DNA of 64,000 bases from Ananas comosus (lineage: Eukaryota > Streptophyta > Magnoliopsida > Poales > Bromeliaceae), in the NCBI RefSeq assembly GCF_001540865.1, contig NC_033622.1, positions 9,367,555-9,431,554 of the forward strand, given 5' to 3'. The notes below the pieces were generated by a model. It saw only the letters and a program-made list of their open reading frames with translations. It searched no databases and was not told the origin of the DNA. A program made the translations under genes and the position numbers. Below, piece after piece: positions 54,237-64,000 of this stretch (position 1 is the first letter of the stretch; each line of letters starts with the position of its first letter).

Positions 54237-56843
54237 CGTAACATACCGGATTTTAAAAATAAAAGTGAAAATAAATAAAAATAGTATGAGATACTATTTT
54301 TATTGGATTTAGAGAAGTGAAATATAAGTTGGGAATAACCTGTGCTGAAATCGGAGCGAAAACAGAAGATTTAAAATTTTCTGTAAGAAACGGAGCAGAT
54401 AAATTAGCAGAAAATGCATAGTGTCAGAAAATTATGAAAATTGGCGGAGATGTCAGAAATATTTTTATGAGGCTAGATTTAAAGTTTCATATTTTTCTGA
54501 CACCCGTAGAGTGAGAAATAAAATCCGACAGCTATCTGATAAAGATTACAGTTCGGTACAGTTTTCGGCGACCAAACGGGGTCGAAACTAAAAACTTAAA
54601 ATATATTCTTGCTCAATACGTAAAACTGAATATGACTGTCAAGTTTGAGCTCAAACGGACATTCAGGGAGCTCCGACGAAAGTTATCAGATTTCAAGCTG
54701 CCTGGAGTGAATAGTGTTTGAGGGGTATTATAAAGAAGCTGATGCTTCTTCTCCCTCAACCGTGTGCCACACACACACCCGCACGCCACACACGCACACA
54801 CGCTTGGAGAGGGAAAGAGAGAACCCACCCATTTTCTCTCTAAATCTCTCCCAAAATTGAAGGTTTTGGTGGAGAAGCAAGCTTGGAAGTTGATCTTCAT
54901 CTTTTTCGTCTTCTTCCTCTCTATTAGAGTAAGCTTTGAAGGTAAGCTTCAAACCCTTTAATGGCATTTCTCTCTAGTTTGGTTTTTAAGCTCTAAGAAT
55001 GAGTTTAGAGGTATTCTAGCATGCTAATTAGAGGTTTGATACTTGAAACCGAGGCTCTAATGGTGGATTTTTACCTAGTTGTAATTTAGGGCTCAAAAAT
55101 GCTAGTTTTGTAAATATGAGGGTTTGATCTCATTTGACCCTCTGTAAACCTAATTGCTAGGTAAACGAACGCGTTGGCGAAGACGCTATTAGAGCGCTAC
55201 GATTAGTACATAAGATCCTAGAGATATAGTAAAATGTACGTAGATGAATCGTAAAATGTAATATAATAGGTGTACGTAATAAGTGTAGTTGATACACGTA
55301 GTAGGTGTACGAATAAATGTAAATGTACGTAGTGGATGTACGGAGCAAATCGTAAATATACGTAGTTATATCTAAGAATTAAAAGAATCTGTATTCCCGC
55401 TGGATCAGCAAAGCCATTCGTGTTGGGTGGAATTGAATGAGAGGCTAACGAACATCAGTCAACGTTAGCCGGCGGGCGCTGTGAGCGCTGGGATAAACCG
55501 AGCTTGAGAGCACGTTGGTGGGTTTGCTAGAGGCTAAACGCTAGGCCTTTAATTTCCAGCATCCAATACACGGTGTCACGAAGTTTAGGCAAAAGTACTA
55601 AAATGCTGCAGCGGAGCCAGGAGGTCCGCCTTTACTTCGGATTTGCAGGCAAAGAAATTATTGAAACATTGCCGAACAGCCTAACGGCTTGNTAACCTAG
55701 TGTTAAAGAACATAGGTTGTGAATGAATCTAGAGTCATGTGAACTAGATCGAGTGGCATCTAACCTAGTGTATAAAACATAGGTTGGACATGAATGACAA
55801 TGAACCTAGTGTTATTGAACATAGGTCAAGTGACATCTAACCTAGTGTTAAAGAACATAGGTTGTGAATGAATCTAGAGTCATGTGAACTAGATCGAGTG
55901 GCATCTAACCTAGTGTATAAAACATAGGTTGGACATGAATGACAATGAACCTAGTGTTATTGAACATAGGTCAAGTGACATCTAACCTAGTGTTAAAGAA
56001 CATAGGTTGTGAATGAATCTAGAGTCATGTGAACTAGATCGAGTGGCATCTAACCTAGTGTATAAAACATAGGTTGGACATGAATGACAATGAACCTAGT
56101 GTTATTGAACATAGGTCAAGTGGCATCTAACCTAGTATATAAAACATAGGTCGGACATGAATGACAATGAACCTAGTGTTATCGAACCTAGGATGAATCA
56201 TGAGTGGCATCTAACCTAGTGTTAAAGGACATAGGTTATGGATTGAACCTAGAGTTAAGTAAACCTAGGTTATGTGATAGAGACGTTGAACCTAGAGTCA
56301 ATTGGACCTAGGGTGAAAAGGACATTGGGCCTAGATAGGTCAATACTATAGGGTTTGAAATCAACCCTTGAGCTATATGAAGTGGATTCCGGAATCCCGA
56401 GTGATGTGGCCACACATGGAGTGGTGGAAATTGTGGTAAATGAGATGGCAAGCGAATCCTAACTGCAGGTATGTGTGGTTCTCCTCGCCTGGTAGTGATT
56501 CAACGGGTATGTGTGGTTCTCCTCGCCCGGGATGCCATGAGAATAAGCTGGAATTGGGTATGTGTGGTTCTCCTCGCCCATTAGCTTATCAGATGATGCC
56601 GCCTAGATTGACTTGAACCTTGCTGGGTAAGAGCGATGTGGTCGCTGCCAGATGCTTAAGTCATGTCTTGAACCATTGTTGGGTGAGGTGCGATTAGTTC
56701 GCCGCCAGATGGCTAAGTCATGACTTGAGTTGTTGTTGGGTTCGATGCGATGAGTTCGCCACCAGAGGGTTAAGTCAGATTTGCGGTAGGCTGTGACGGC
56801 AGCCAGGATGATGTGCAGCCAGTGCGCGGACTATCCGCGGATG
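54237..56843 (+). repeat. LTR of element 6 family, repeat-rich, up to the gap
   Basis: It starts CGTAACATACCGG and is closely similar over its first 350 bp to the LTR start at 63606 (TGTAATATACCAG), so the first base is T changed to C. It holds a CT-rich start (54780-54850), 145-bp tandem repeats (55693-56230), three TATGTGTGGTTCTCCTCGCC repeats (56463-56580) and three longer repeats around CGCCGCCAGATGGCTAAGTC (56625-56775). A purine-rich GCGGTGGAA before it looks like a polypurine tract. Confidence 0.7.
55693..56230. repeat. 145-bp tandem repeat, three exact copies plus a partial
   Basis: Units start at 55693, 55838 and 55983; the phase continues at 56128 with a diverged, partial copy. Each unit contains three sub-repeats of about 48 bp, each of the form AACCTAGTGT...ACATAGG(TT), a small hairpin. 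The first unit begins directly after n55692. Confidence 0.92.
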
Positions 56844-56943
56844 NNNNNNNNNNNNNNNNNNNNNNNNNNNNNNNNNNNNNNNNNNNNNNNNNNNNNNNNN
56901 NNNNNNNNNNNNNNNNNNNNNNNNNNNNNNNNNNNNNNNNNNN
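56844..56943. other. assembly gap (100 n)
   Basis: Exactly 100 n, usual for a gap of unknown size. Sequence on the two sides need not be adjacent. Confidence 0.95.
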
Positions 56944-58270
56944 CCTTTTGAACAAACCATATGCGACTAAAACCATACACAAATCTGATGCGACATATCA
57001 TACACCAATCCACGAATTGAATCCAAGTCATGAATCAATCAAGTTCATGAGCATGAATCATAACACAAACCGTCATCAAGTTCATGAACCCATAAACCCA
57101 TGACCATAGTATGAACCATAAACCCATGAAACCATAAGTCTATGAACATAACCCTATGAACCATACGTCATGACATAAACCATGAACCATATCTAAGTTC
57201 ATGAACCATATCCCATTATACCCCATCCCATAACCTTTTGAACCAAACCAACCTCGACCGAAACGTCAGTGAACATAATCCACCAATATCAATGACCGAA
57301 ATGTCGTTAACTAAACTCAAATTCTTTTCCACGAACATCCCATTCCAAATATTCGATTCTCTAGCATATACAACATAGAAGTCTACATCACCAATATGGG
57401 TTCAAACTTGATCAAATATCTAAACCTATATTATAGATTGATCAATACATCTGATAAAATTAAGTTTGTTGGATTCCTAATACATAACTTTGGAGTTTAA
57501 TTAATCATATCTGACTAATTCTAATACATGATAATTCAGGATTTAGTTAATATTCACCTTGAGCATGGAAACCAAATTCAAAATGTGAATTTCACGAGCT
57601 TAATTTTATTCAGACTCTAAATATATAAATTAGCGTCTGATTCAAGATATTTGGGTTAATCTAACACATATATTTTAGGATTGAAAGCTCAAATTAAACT
57701 CCTATTGGACTTTATTACTATATTTAAAGTTTCAGATGTTTTAATCAAGTTCGATTAATTACAATGTATTATATGGGATCTTATCAATTTCATTATGGAA
57801 ATTCAAAGTTGAGCTCCAAATATTTTAGAGCTCAACAAATTCTGATCATCATTGGACCTTTTTTTATCACATAATTTAAGTTCAATTACACAATCAAACT
57901 TTCTAATACATATTAATTAGAGCTTTAATCTTGAATTATAATGCATTAAATTCCATGCTATATATATGGAATTTAAATCGATCTTTTCATCTTAGGTGTA
58001 ATAGTGTTGAGCCTCCACAACTATAGTTCCAACCAAAATTTAATTTGACCATAATATTGGGTTCTTAGAATTATAACTAATAGATACAATTGAAAATAAA
58101 TTTTCTTTACGCTCTATTCATGGACACTGCGCGCGATTAACCCTTGGTTTAAAGCCATGTACATTGAGCAATAAAATATAAATTTCCTTTTGTGCCAATT
58201 CCAGTTTATCTTCAGCATTTCAGAGGTCTCTTAATCGAAGGTGCCCTAATATTCTGTAGGGGTAATTAAC
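56944..58270. other. AT-rich non-coding DNA after the gap
   Basis: 57000-57240 consists of degenerate CATGAACCATAA repeats; the rest is AT-rich with no gene. It probably belongs to an LTR, but neither end is visible. Confidence 0.4.
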
Positions 58271-60378
58271 AATAAACGCTTGCGTTTATTGGAAGCCATG
58301 GATCCGCAATACCTGATAACCATACATACACATACTTTAATCTACATCATGAATACTACCCCACGGGAGAACCAAAAGATAAAAATTCCCCGTGCGAGGT
58401 GCGTCATTCGTGGTGGCAGACACCTTGATGACTCTAGGTTGAGAATCGGCGAGTGTTCGGTTGCCGATTGCGATTTCGGGTTGAACCGGACCACGCGTGC
58501 CGCGAGAGGCCGATTGCAAGTGACTACAAGCAATCGGATAGCGTTGCAAGGTGGGTTGTGCTCACCGAAAATACAAGCTCACTTCCGTGTCGAAGTGAAG
58601 TGTTAATTATCATTGATGCATATAATGATAGTTAATTGCTAAACATGTAAAGGCATGAAGTAAATACTAGAAGAATACATGAGATGAATGCTTTGTTAGA
58701 CTACCTTGGTTTCTATAGATGTATGTATGTATATTTGGTAGGTTGTACATGATAATATGAGTGTAGGAATCATATTATGCTTGATGTTGTTACCTACCAT
58801 GAGATGCTATATGAATGCATGAGAAGATATATGCATGTTAACATATTGTGGAATGTGCTAGATGGAATGTGCATGATGACAAGTTGTAGCATGTGCTAAA
58901 TTCATGAAGATGTGAATTTGAGTCGATAACTCTAGGTTGATTAGAGAATTCAACATTAGAAAACAAGTGATGAACTTGGGCAAAATATTTATGTAAACGA
59001 GTGGCATGTGAAATAGTATGGTAGAGGCACTTAAACATGATTACATAAACGAGTGGCATTTGATCTAGTATGGTAAAAACACTTGGAAAACATAATGACA
59101 TGAATGAGTGGCATTTGGACTTAGTGTGGTAGAAACACTATGATGTGAACCTAGGGATAGTAGATTTCCCGAGTTGCCAATGGGGTATTTGAATCTAGTG
59201 CGGTAGAAGCACTATGGCCTTTGTAGACAGGATATCCTCTGTAGACAAGGATTGAATCATACTCACTTAGTCTGTTTTTCGCTTAGGGTGGTCACTCCAC
59301 ACAAGCAGTGGTCTCCGGAGATGTCACACTAAGGGGCAGACGTAGTTTCCCCAGGGCAAATGTAGTTGTCCCGCAGATGGTCTTGGTGTGCGAGTGCAGA
59401 TTCTCCTCACCTATGAGATTTTGAGAAGTGAGTCGAGGCGTAACCTTCGAGTTAGCCAAGCAGATTGGGTCACATGTGAGCTGTAGTTGAATCCCAGTAG
59501 AGTGGATTCGGAATCCCAGTTGAGTGGATTTAAGGCTGAGGTGAATGTGAGACGTCATTCACCTCGAGCCTCGCTTTACGCGGTATCCCGCGGATGATTT
59601 ACTCAAGACCGAGTCGGGTGGATAGCATTGTGAAAGTAGATGAAACCTTATGAGCAGAATTGTAAATGACATGGGTCTAAGATAGAGGAAACCTTAGATG
59701 TCAATTGGATGAGCTGTGGATAGCAGGATTGAAAGTAGAATCAGTCGATCTACTTAGCTTATTGCATGTTGAGTTGAATAGTTGCATAATTTGCATTGTT
59801 GCATGTTGAGAGGCATAACATGTATTTTAGTACTTGCATATATATATCTGTTGGATATTTGTTGGACTAACATGTTGTAGTGCCTCCTTCGGACCTGGTG
59901 GGTCGAGCTCTTTCCTTGGGTGGCCGTACCCACTGGAAACTATGGACAATAGTTCTCACCCTACGTGGTTTTGGGGTTTCAGGTTCACACGCGAGAGGCG
60001 CAGCGGCGCGAGGAAAGAGCATAGCTTCGTAAATAACGCCCTACCATTGAGACCAGAGATAGCGGTACCCCGAGTCAGCCTACCTAGGGGTGTAGAAAAA
60101 GAAGGAAGGCATTATTTATGAAATCTTGATTGTATTTGGAAGAAGAGAAAATGAAAATGTAATATGTAAAAAGCATGTGATGTGAATGCTTGTAATAGCA
60201 AGTAGATTTATGTTTTTGATACTTCCTTATGCAATCTTGGCCTGAAATTTGTTCCTGGTTGGAACCTCACGCTTTGTATTGATTGTGACGCCTAGGATGT
60301 ACAGGAAAAACTTTATCCGTTCGGCGGTCTGTTAGCGGGCTCGAATCCGACCAAATAGGCGGGTCTCAGGGCGTGACA
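58271..60378 (+). repeat. 3' part of the 5' LTR of element 6
   Basis: It ends CGGGTCTCAGGGCGTGACA at 60378, followed by the PBS. Contains the LTR block CCCACTGGAAACTATGGACAATAGTTCTCACC in the 59930-59960 region, as in the other LTRs but in plus direction, and GAGTGGCATTTG repeats (58990-59130) akin to those at 55740-56220. Whether it is continuous with 54237-56843 is unknown because of the gap. Confidence 0.7.
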
Positions 60379-60734
60379 GATAAAGTAGTATCAGAGCATA
60401 AAGTAGAGAATGGGAATGGTTTAGATGGACCTAGGGGACTCTAAGATAGTAAACCATAGAGGTTAAGGCTCATGAGAGACGAGAACTTATGACTTGTGGC
60501 GAAAGATTGATCGATTGAGTCAAGTTAGTAAACCTCTAAAACGGATGTTAGAGGTAGATTTAAGGTGTGGTTTATTCTCAACCGAGGGTGTTCATGTTGG
60601 ATGCATACAACATGAAACTTAGTGATGAGAATAGACGCCCTTGCGTGACTTTCGCTCGATTTGAGTTGCTATTAATTGTCTCGTGTTCGACCTAGAGGGT
60701 CGAGAGTTGATCGAGTGTCGTGTTTCAAAAAACG

Positions 60735-62035
60735 ATAGCACCGCGTAGGCGATCTTCGTTTAGATCGACGCGGGGTGGGACAAGTGATGTCCCAGAGCAA
60801 TCCAAGACGAGCGGAGATTTGGAACTTCGCAAGTAATTGGCCACTCTCGTGGGAGTAGCGAGGCAACGAGCCGATTTGGTGCAGCAACAGCAGGAGGCTG
60901 CCATGCGCTAGGAGGGAGCGAGTTTTGGCGGCCCTCAGGACCTTCGAGAAATTAATAGATCCTCATCGTGTAAAACCACTTTTGGTCAAAGTGACCAAAG
61001 TGTGGCGAGGGGGATGGTTGGACAAAGTCCATACGACATTCCAACAATGTTGGAAGGGTTAAAGTTGAGTTCTAGATGAGACTAGTGAGTTTTAGTATTG
61101 CTCGGCGCGAAATGGAGCTAAGCACTGCCAGAACTGCAACCTGGGTACTGCGTACCGATACTAAAGAGGAGTGGTACCAGTACCAGGCAAGCAAATCGAG
61201 AGGCTTGTTCTCGGGTTTGGTTACTGTTGGGGCTGCGTACCGGTACGGTACCAGGTTGGTACCGTTACCCCGCAGCAACCCGAGGATAGCTACTCTCGGG
61301 TTTGGTTGTCAACCCGGGCGTACCGGTACCCGAGCCTGCGTACCGGTACCCTGTGCTGCAAACAGTAGAGTTTGATCTGCTACAAGTAGGAAGAGTTGGA
61401 AGGTTTAAATGCAATTGTGGTGGCTTATATAAACCCCACACCTCCTCCTTTCTTGTTCACAGTAGAGAGTACCCCTTCAACTCCATGTTTCTCCCTCTCT
61501 CACTAGGAGCCCTTCCCGAGTGTGGATTAATGGAGATTGGAGGATATTTGAAGGTTAAGCCTTGTGGATAGAACAAGCCAGTGCATTTGTGCGAGTGGAG
61601 CGCGAGTCTTGTTGCAAGGAAAGGGGAATAGGATGGCCAACGAGTGGATCCGGTGGTCCGTTAAGTTCTCAACCGATTGCAATGTGTTCGCACTCGCTAT
61701 CCCGAGCCCCGGGGGCCTACCACATTCGGTCCTCGGCAGGGTGTGTTTTTTGTGGTTGTCTTCATTACCCACAACAGTGTGAGCAGCGAGAGGGCGAGTG
61801 CTACAGGTGTAGGCGACCGGGCCATACAAGAGATGAGTGTCCGCAAGGTGGTAGCCGGGCCCTGACACTGGCGATGGCCTTTTTCTCTCCGGGACAGCTT
61901 GCAGGTGTGTCATGGTTGGGAGAACGGGCATTAAGGACAATGCAACCAGAGGGTTCGCAGCGGATGCCAAGTGGCCGTAGATACGCGATCTAGGTTGTGG
62001 AACCTGCTGCTATCGACGATGTCATGGCAGGTATG
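60735..62035 (+). pseudogene. gag: gag of element 6, core replaced
   Basis: It matches the gag start of element 1 (APRRRSS...PEQSKTSGD), but the ATG is ATA at 60735-60737. There is a TAA after LELRK and a TAG after EAAMR. RERVLAALRTFEKLIDPHR matches the beginning of the gag core; at 60969 homology stops and resumes at 61559 with ALWIEQASAF. The zinc-knuckle region is good: CVFCGCLHYPQQC and CYRCRRPGHTRDEC (CX2CX4HX4C). It ends PSGRRYAI followed by a stop at 61991-61993 and VVEPAAIDDVMAGMI, where the protease linker lies; the protease active site is absent. Confidence 0.8.
60969..61558 (+). repeat. LTR promoter segment lodged in gag of element 6
   Basis: Begins TGTAAAACCACTTTTGGTCA. Includes GTACCGGTAC palindromes at 61237, 61320 and 61340 and several variants, the segment GTTTAAATGCAATTGT shared with the solo LTR at 10700, and a TATA box TATATAAA at 61426-61433. 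Its left end looks like an LTR start; the right end does not end in CA. Confidence 0.65.
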
Positions 62036-63585
62036 ATTTAATTGAGGCAAGCATAGGCCTCTGCAAGACGTAAAGTTGGTGCATTGCATGTATATATCAT
62101 ATGGTTAGTTGCTACTATTTATACATTAGTATAGTAGGGACCGAGTAGACGGGTAAGTGTAGATACCCGGGCATCCTTATGCGGTGAGAGTGTAGTGCCT
62201 GCAGGAGCAGGTAGAGAGCCAGATGGCACTAGCGAATTGCTAGTGATGGTCTGTGGATGAGAAATGAGACTCGTGGTAGAGGTAGAAATGGCGAATCGAC
62301 TCGCAGAGCAATGTGGTTAGTAAATTGCGGGAGTTGAGCCATGACTCTTGAGAATACCCGAGTAGTCCGAGTATTACGGATGTTGTTCCGGTAGATCGAA
62401 CAGTGAAAGTAGAATCACTGTTGAGAAAGTAGTCAGTTAGTTGCGGAGTACGGGCACGTGGGCCTTATAGTACCTCGAATTGAGGTGCGTGAGTCATGCT
62501 CATGTGGCCGGTGTGCATAGGCAGGGTTGCCTAATACGGGACTTAATGTGAAACGCTATAGAGGCGTATAGAGCGCTCGAGTGTAGATACTCGTAGAGTG
62601 CGGATGTACATCAACCGAGAGAGTGAGTTGGCAGTAGCACTTCAGCATTGCTAAGTGTGAAGCGGGCCATGGATCACTCGTAGGGCTGGTGGCTCGCACT
62701 AGGTGCTTAGGAACCTATAGTGGTACGTATAACTCGGTAGAGCTCGTCGAGTAGGACGACGACAACGGGTGTTGCTTGCGGACGACCCGTGCCTGGACCA
62801 TTTGTGGATTGCGGAGCCTGGGGCCGTTTGGACAGGTGCAGTCAGCTGTGTAGAGTAGCGGCCCGGTACCTACGGGTAGGGCAAAGTTTTGGTCAGGACG
62901 GCAGTCCGAGCTTAGACCCGGGAACGTGGAATGCCACGTACTAGATCGTGTGGTTGATAGTGTACCGAGAGTGCGATTGTGACCTAACCCGAGAATTTGT
63001 AACGGTTTGCGATTTTAGTTGCTCCTGGTTGGAGTGCGTGCAAATTCCGAAGTGAGAATTTCGCCCCAATAATGATTGGGTCTACGCTTGCGAGCGAGAG
63101 GCGCTTCGTGTATGTTGAGGCAGGTTTAGGCTGTAGGCCTACGTAGTATTGGGGACCATTGGTTCACATGTGGAAACCGAGATGAGCGGTTTGGCCGACC
63201 ACTCTGTCGAGGAGTTGGCTCAGATTCACGAACGGAGTGTTTGTGTGAGTTTGTTGTGGGAACGAATTCGAGTTGGTCGTGGCTTATGGTATCGAAAGAT
63301 AAAGTGGTCTCTGGGATACACTTGGATAGTGAATAGCCACACGGAGTTGAGGATGTTGCTCTCTTGAGGATTGAAGTTGGGGATGTGCCGAGTGCGCGAT
63401 CCCGTGGTAGGGCAAAGATCCGGTTGTGACTAAAGCACTCGCGATTGGGCGATGCACCAATGATATTGCTTCTGAGCAATGCCGGTGATCGAATCGGAGT
63501 GTGTTCCCTAGGGAGAAAGTATGTTAATGTCCCCAATAGCTCGATAGGTCGAGTTGAGGTGTGATTGAAGTTTCGATGACGAAAC
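62036..63585. other. pol-position sequence of element 6, nothing recognisable
   Basis: No protease, RT, RNase H or integrase motif was found in any frame. The sequence is GC-richer than host DNA and full of TAG codons. It may be heavily decayed pol or unrelated filler. Confidence 0.45.
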
Positions 63586-63605
63586 TTTTTTTAAGTGTGG
63601 TGGAA

Positions 63606-64000
63606 TGTAATATACCAGATTTTTAATATAAAAATAAATATAAATAAAAATAGTACGAGATACTATTTTTATTGGATTTAGAGAAGTGAAATATAGGTTG
63701 GGAATGACCTGTGCTGAAATCGGAGCGAAAACAGAAGATTTAGAATTTTCTGTAAGAAACGGGGCTGATATTTTAGCAGAAAATTCACAGTGTCAGAAAA
63801 TTATGAAAATTTAAAAATATGTCGGGATTATTTTTATGAGGTTAAATTTAAAGTTTCATGTTATTCCGACACCCGAAAAATAAAAAATAAAATCCGACTG
63901 CTATCTGCTAGAGATTTTAATTCGGTAGAGCTTTCGGTGACCAGAAATGGTCCAAATTGGAAAGTTAACATATTTTCCTTTTATTTAACTTAAACCGAGC
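63606..64000 (+). repeat. 3' LTR of element 6, start only
   Basis: Starts TGTAATATACCAG right after the polypurine tract and runs off the window. Similar to 54237-54630 throughout, with scattered substitutions and small indels. Confidence 0.85.

Larger units (their letters stand above)
60379..63605 (+). mobile_element. internal domain of Ty3/gypsy element 6, degenerate
   Basis: The PBS is TAGTATCAGAGCA at 60386-60398 (one mismatch to tRNA-iMet PBS), followed by a leader, a damaged gag and 1.6 kb with no recognisable pol. It ends with GATGACGAAACTTTTTTTAAG and the polypurine tract GTGTGGTGGAA just before the 3' LTR at 63606. The interior is 3.2 kb, far below a complete gag-pol. Confidence 0.75.

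Noticed and set aside
55693..56230. CRISPR-like array
   Set aside because: Units are contiguous 145-bp tandem copies without unique spacers, within a plant LTR.
61562..61993. Independent zinc-finger gene
   Set aside because: It is the nucleocapsid end of a degenerate gag, clear from the CX2CX4HX4C motif and the match to elements 1 and 5.

Overview
The window is nuclear DNA of a flowering plant, most likely a monocot. This is inferred from a canonical MIR396 hairpin, tRNA-iMet-primed Ty3/gypsy retrotransposons with LTRs of about 2.2-4 kb, Copia, TRIM, hAT and Helitron-type remnants, and (TA)n-associated palindromic MITEs. The overall style resembles bromeliads such as pineapple, but nothing here proves the species. 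No bacterial, organellar, rRNA or tRNA genes were seen. Almost all of the window is transposable-element sequence, much of it nested. Two sized gaps (28250-28274, 46166-46189), one 100-N gap (56844-56943) and three single n bases (4683, 51232, 55692) mark assembly joins.

Layout. 1-6595: minus-strand Ty3/gypsy element 1 (protease-RT running off the left edge, gag, leader, PBS, LTR with an internal 1.5-kb duplication), inserted into the RNase H region of element 2. 6596-13125: minus-strand element 2, with decayed gag and pol; its LTR is split by a plus-strand solo LTR (10256-12734, target duplication CTATA). 13126-14891: low-copy island with two exon-like segments of an unidentified minus-strand gene. 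14892-17640: truncated element 3 (gag plus LTR). 17641-28249: element 4, two long LTRs around about 4.2 kb without recognisable gag or pol (LARD-like), inserted in element 3; its right LTR is riddled with small indels next to a gap. 28275-29907: LTR of another element that cut the pol of element 5. 29908-35213: element 5, with a 648-codon gag-protease reading frame and a complete LTR. 35430-35999: a TRIM. 36000-42956: repeat-rich non-coding DNA, microsatellites and minisatellites. 42957-46165: a cluster of palindromic MITEs in TA repeats, one carrying an hAT-like insertion. 46190-50284: the main host island, holding a MIR396 gene (hairpin 48822-48942, minus strand) with a TATA box at 49288-49296. 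50285-50859: Helitron-like end and a Copia LTR with PBS. 50860-53492: a second plus-strand solo LTR (target duplication CAACC). 53520-54236: low-complexity DNA. 54237-64000: plus-strand element 6 with a very repeat-rich LTR, a degenerate gag whose core is replaced by a promoter-like LTR segment, and the start of a 3' LTR.

Function. The one gene with a confident host function is MIR396, whose product in seed plants represses GRF transcription factors. The retroelement reading frames encode gag (capsid and zinc-knuckle nucleocapsid), an aspartic protease, reverse transcriptase and RNase H, but every copy seen in full here has disabling lesions. The most unusual structures are (i) MITE arms whose internal hairpin stems differ in sequence between copies yet stay self-complementary, and (ii) arrays of short palindromes (GACCGGTC, GTACCGGTAC, CATGGCCATG) in LTRs, in several cases just upstream of a TATA box.
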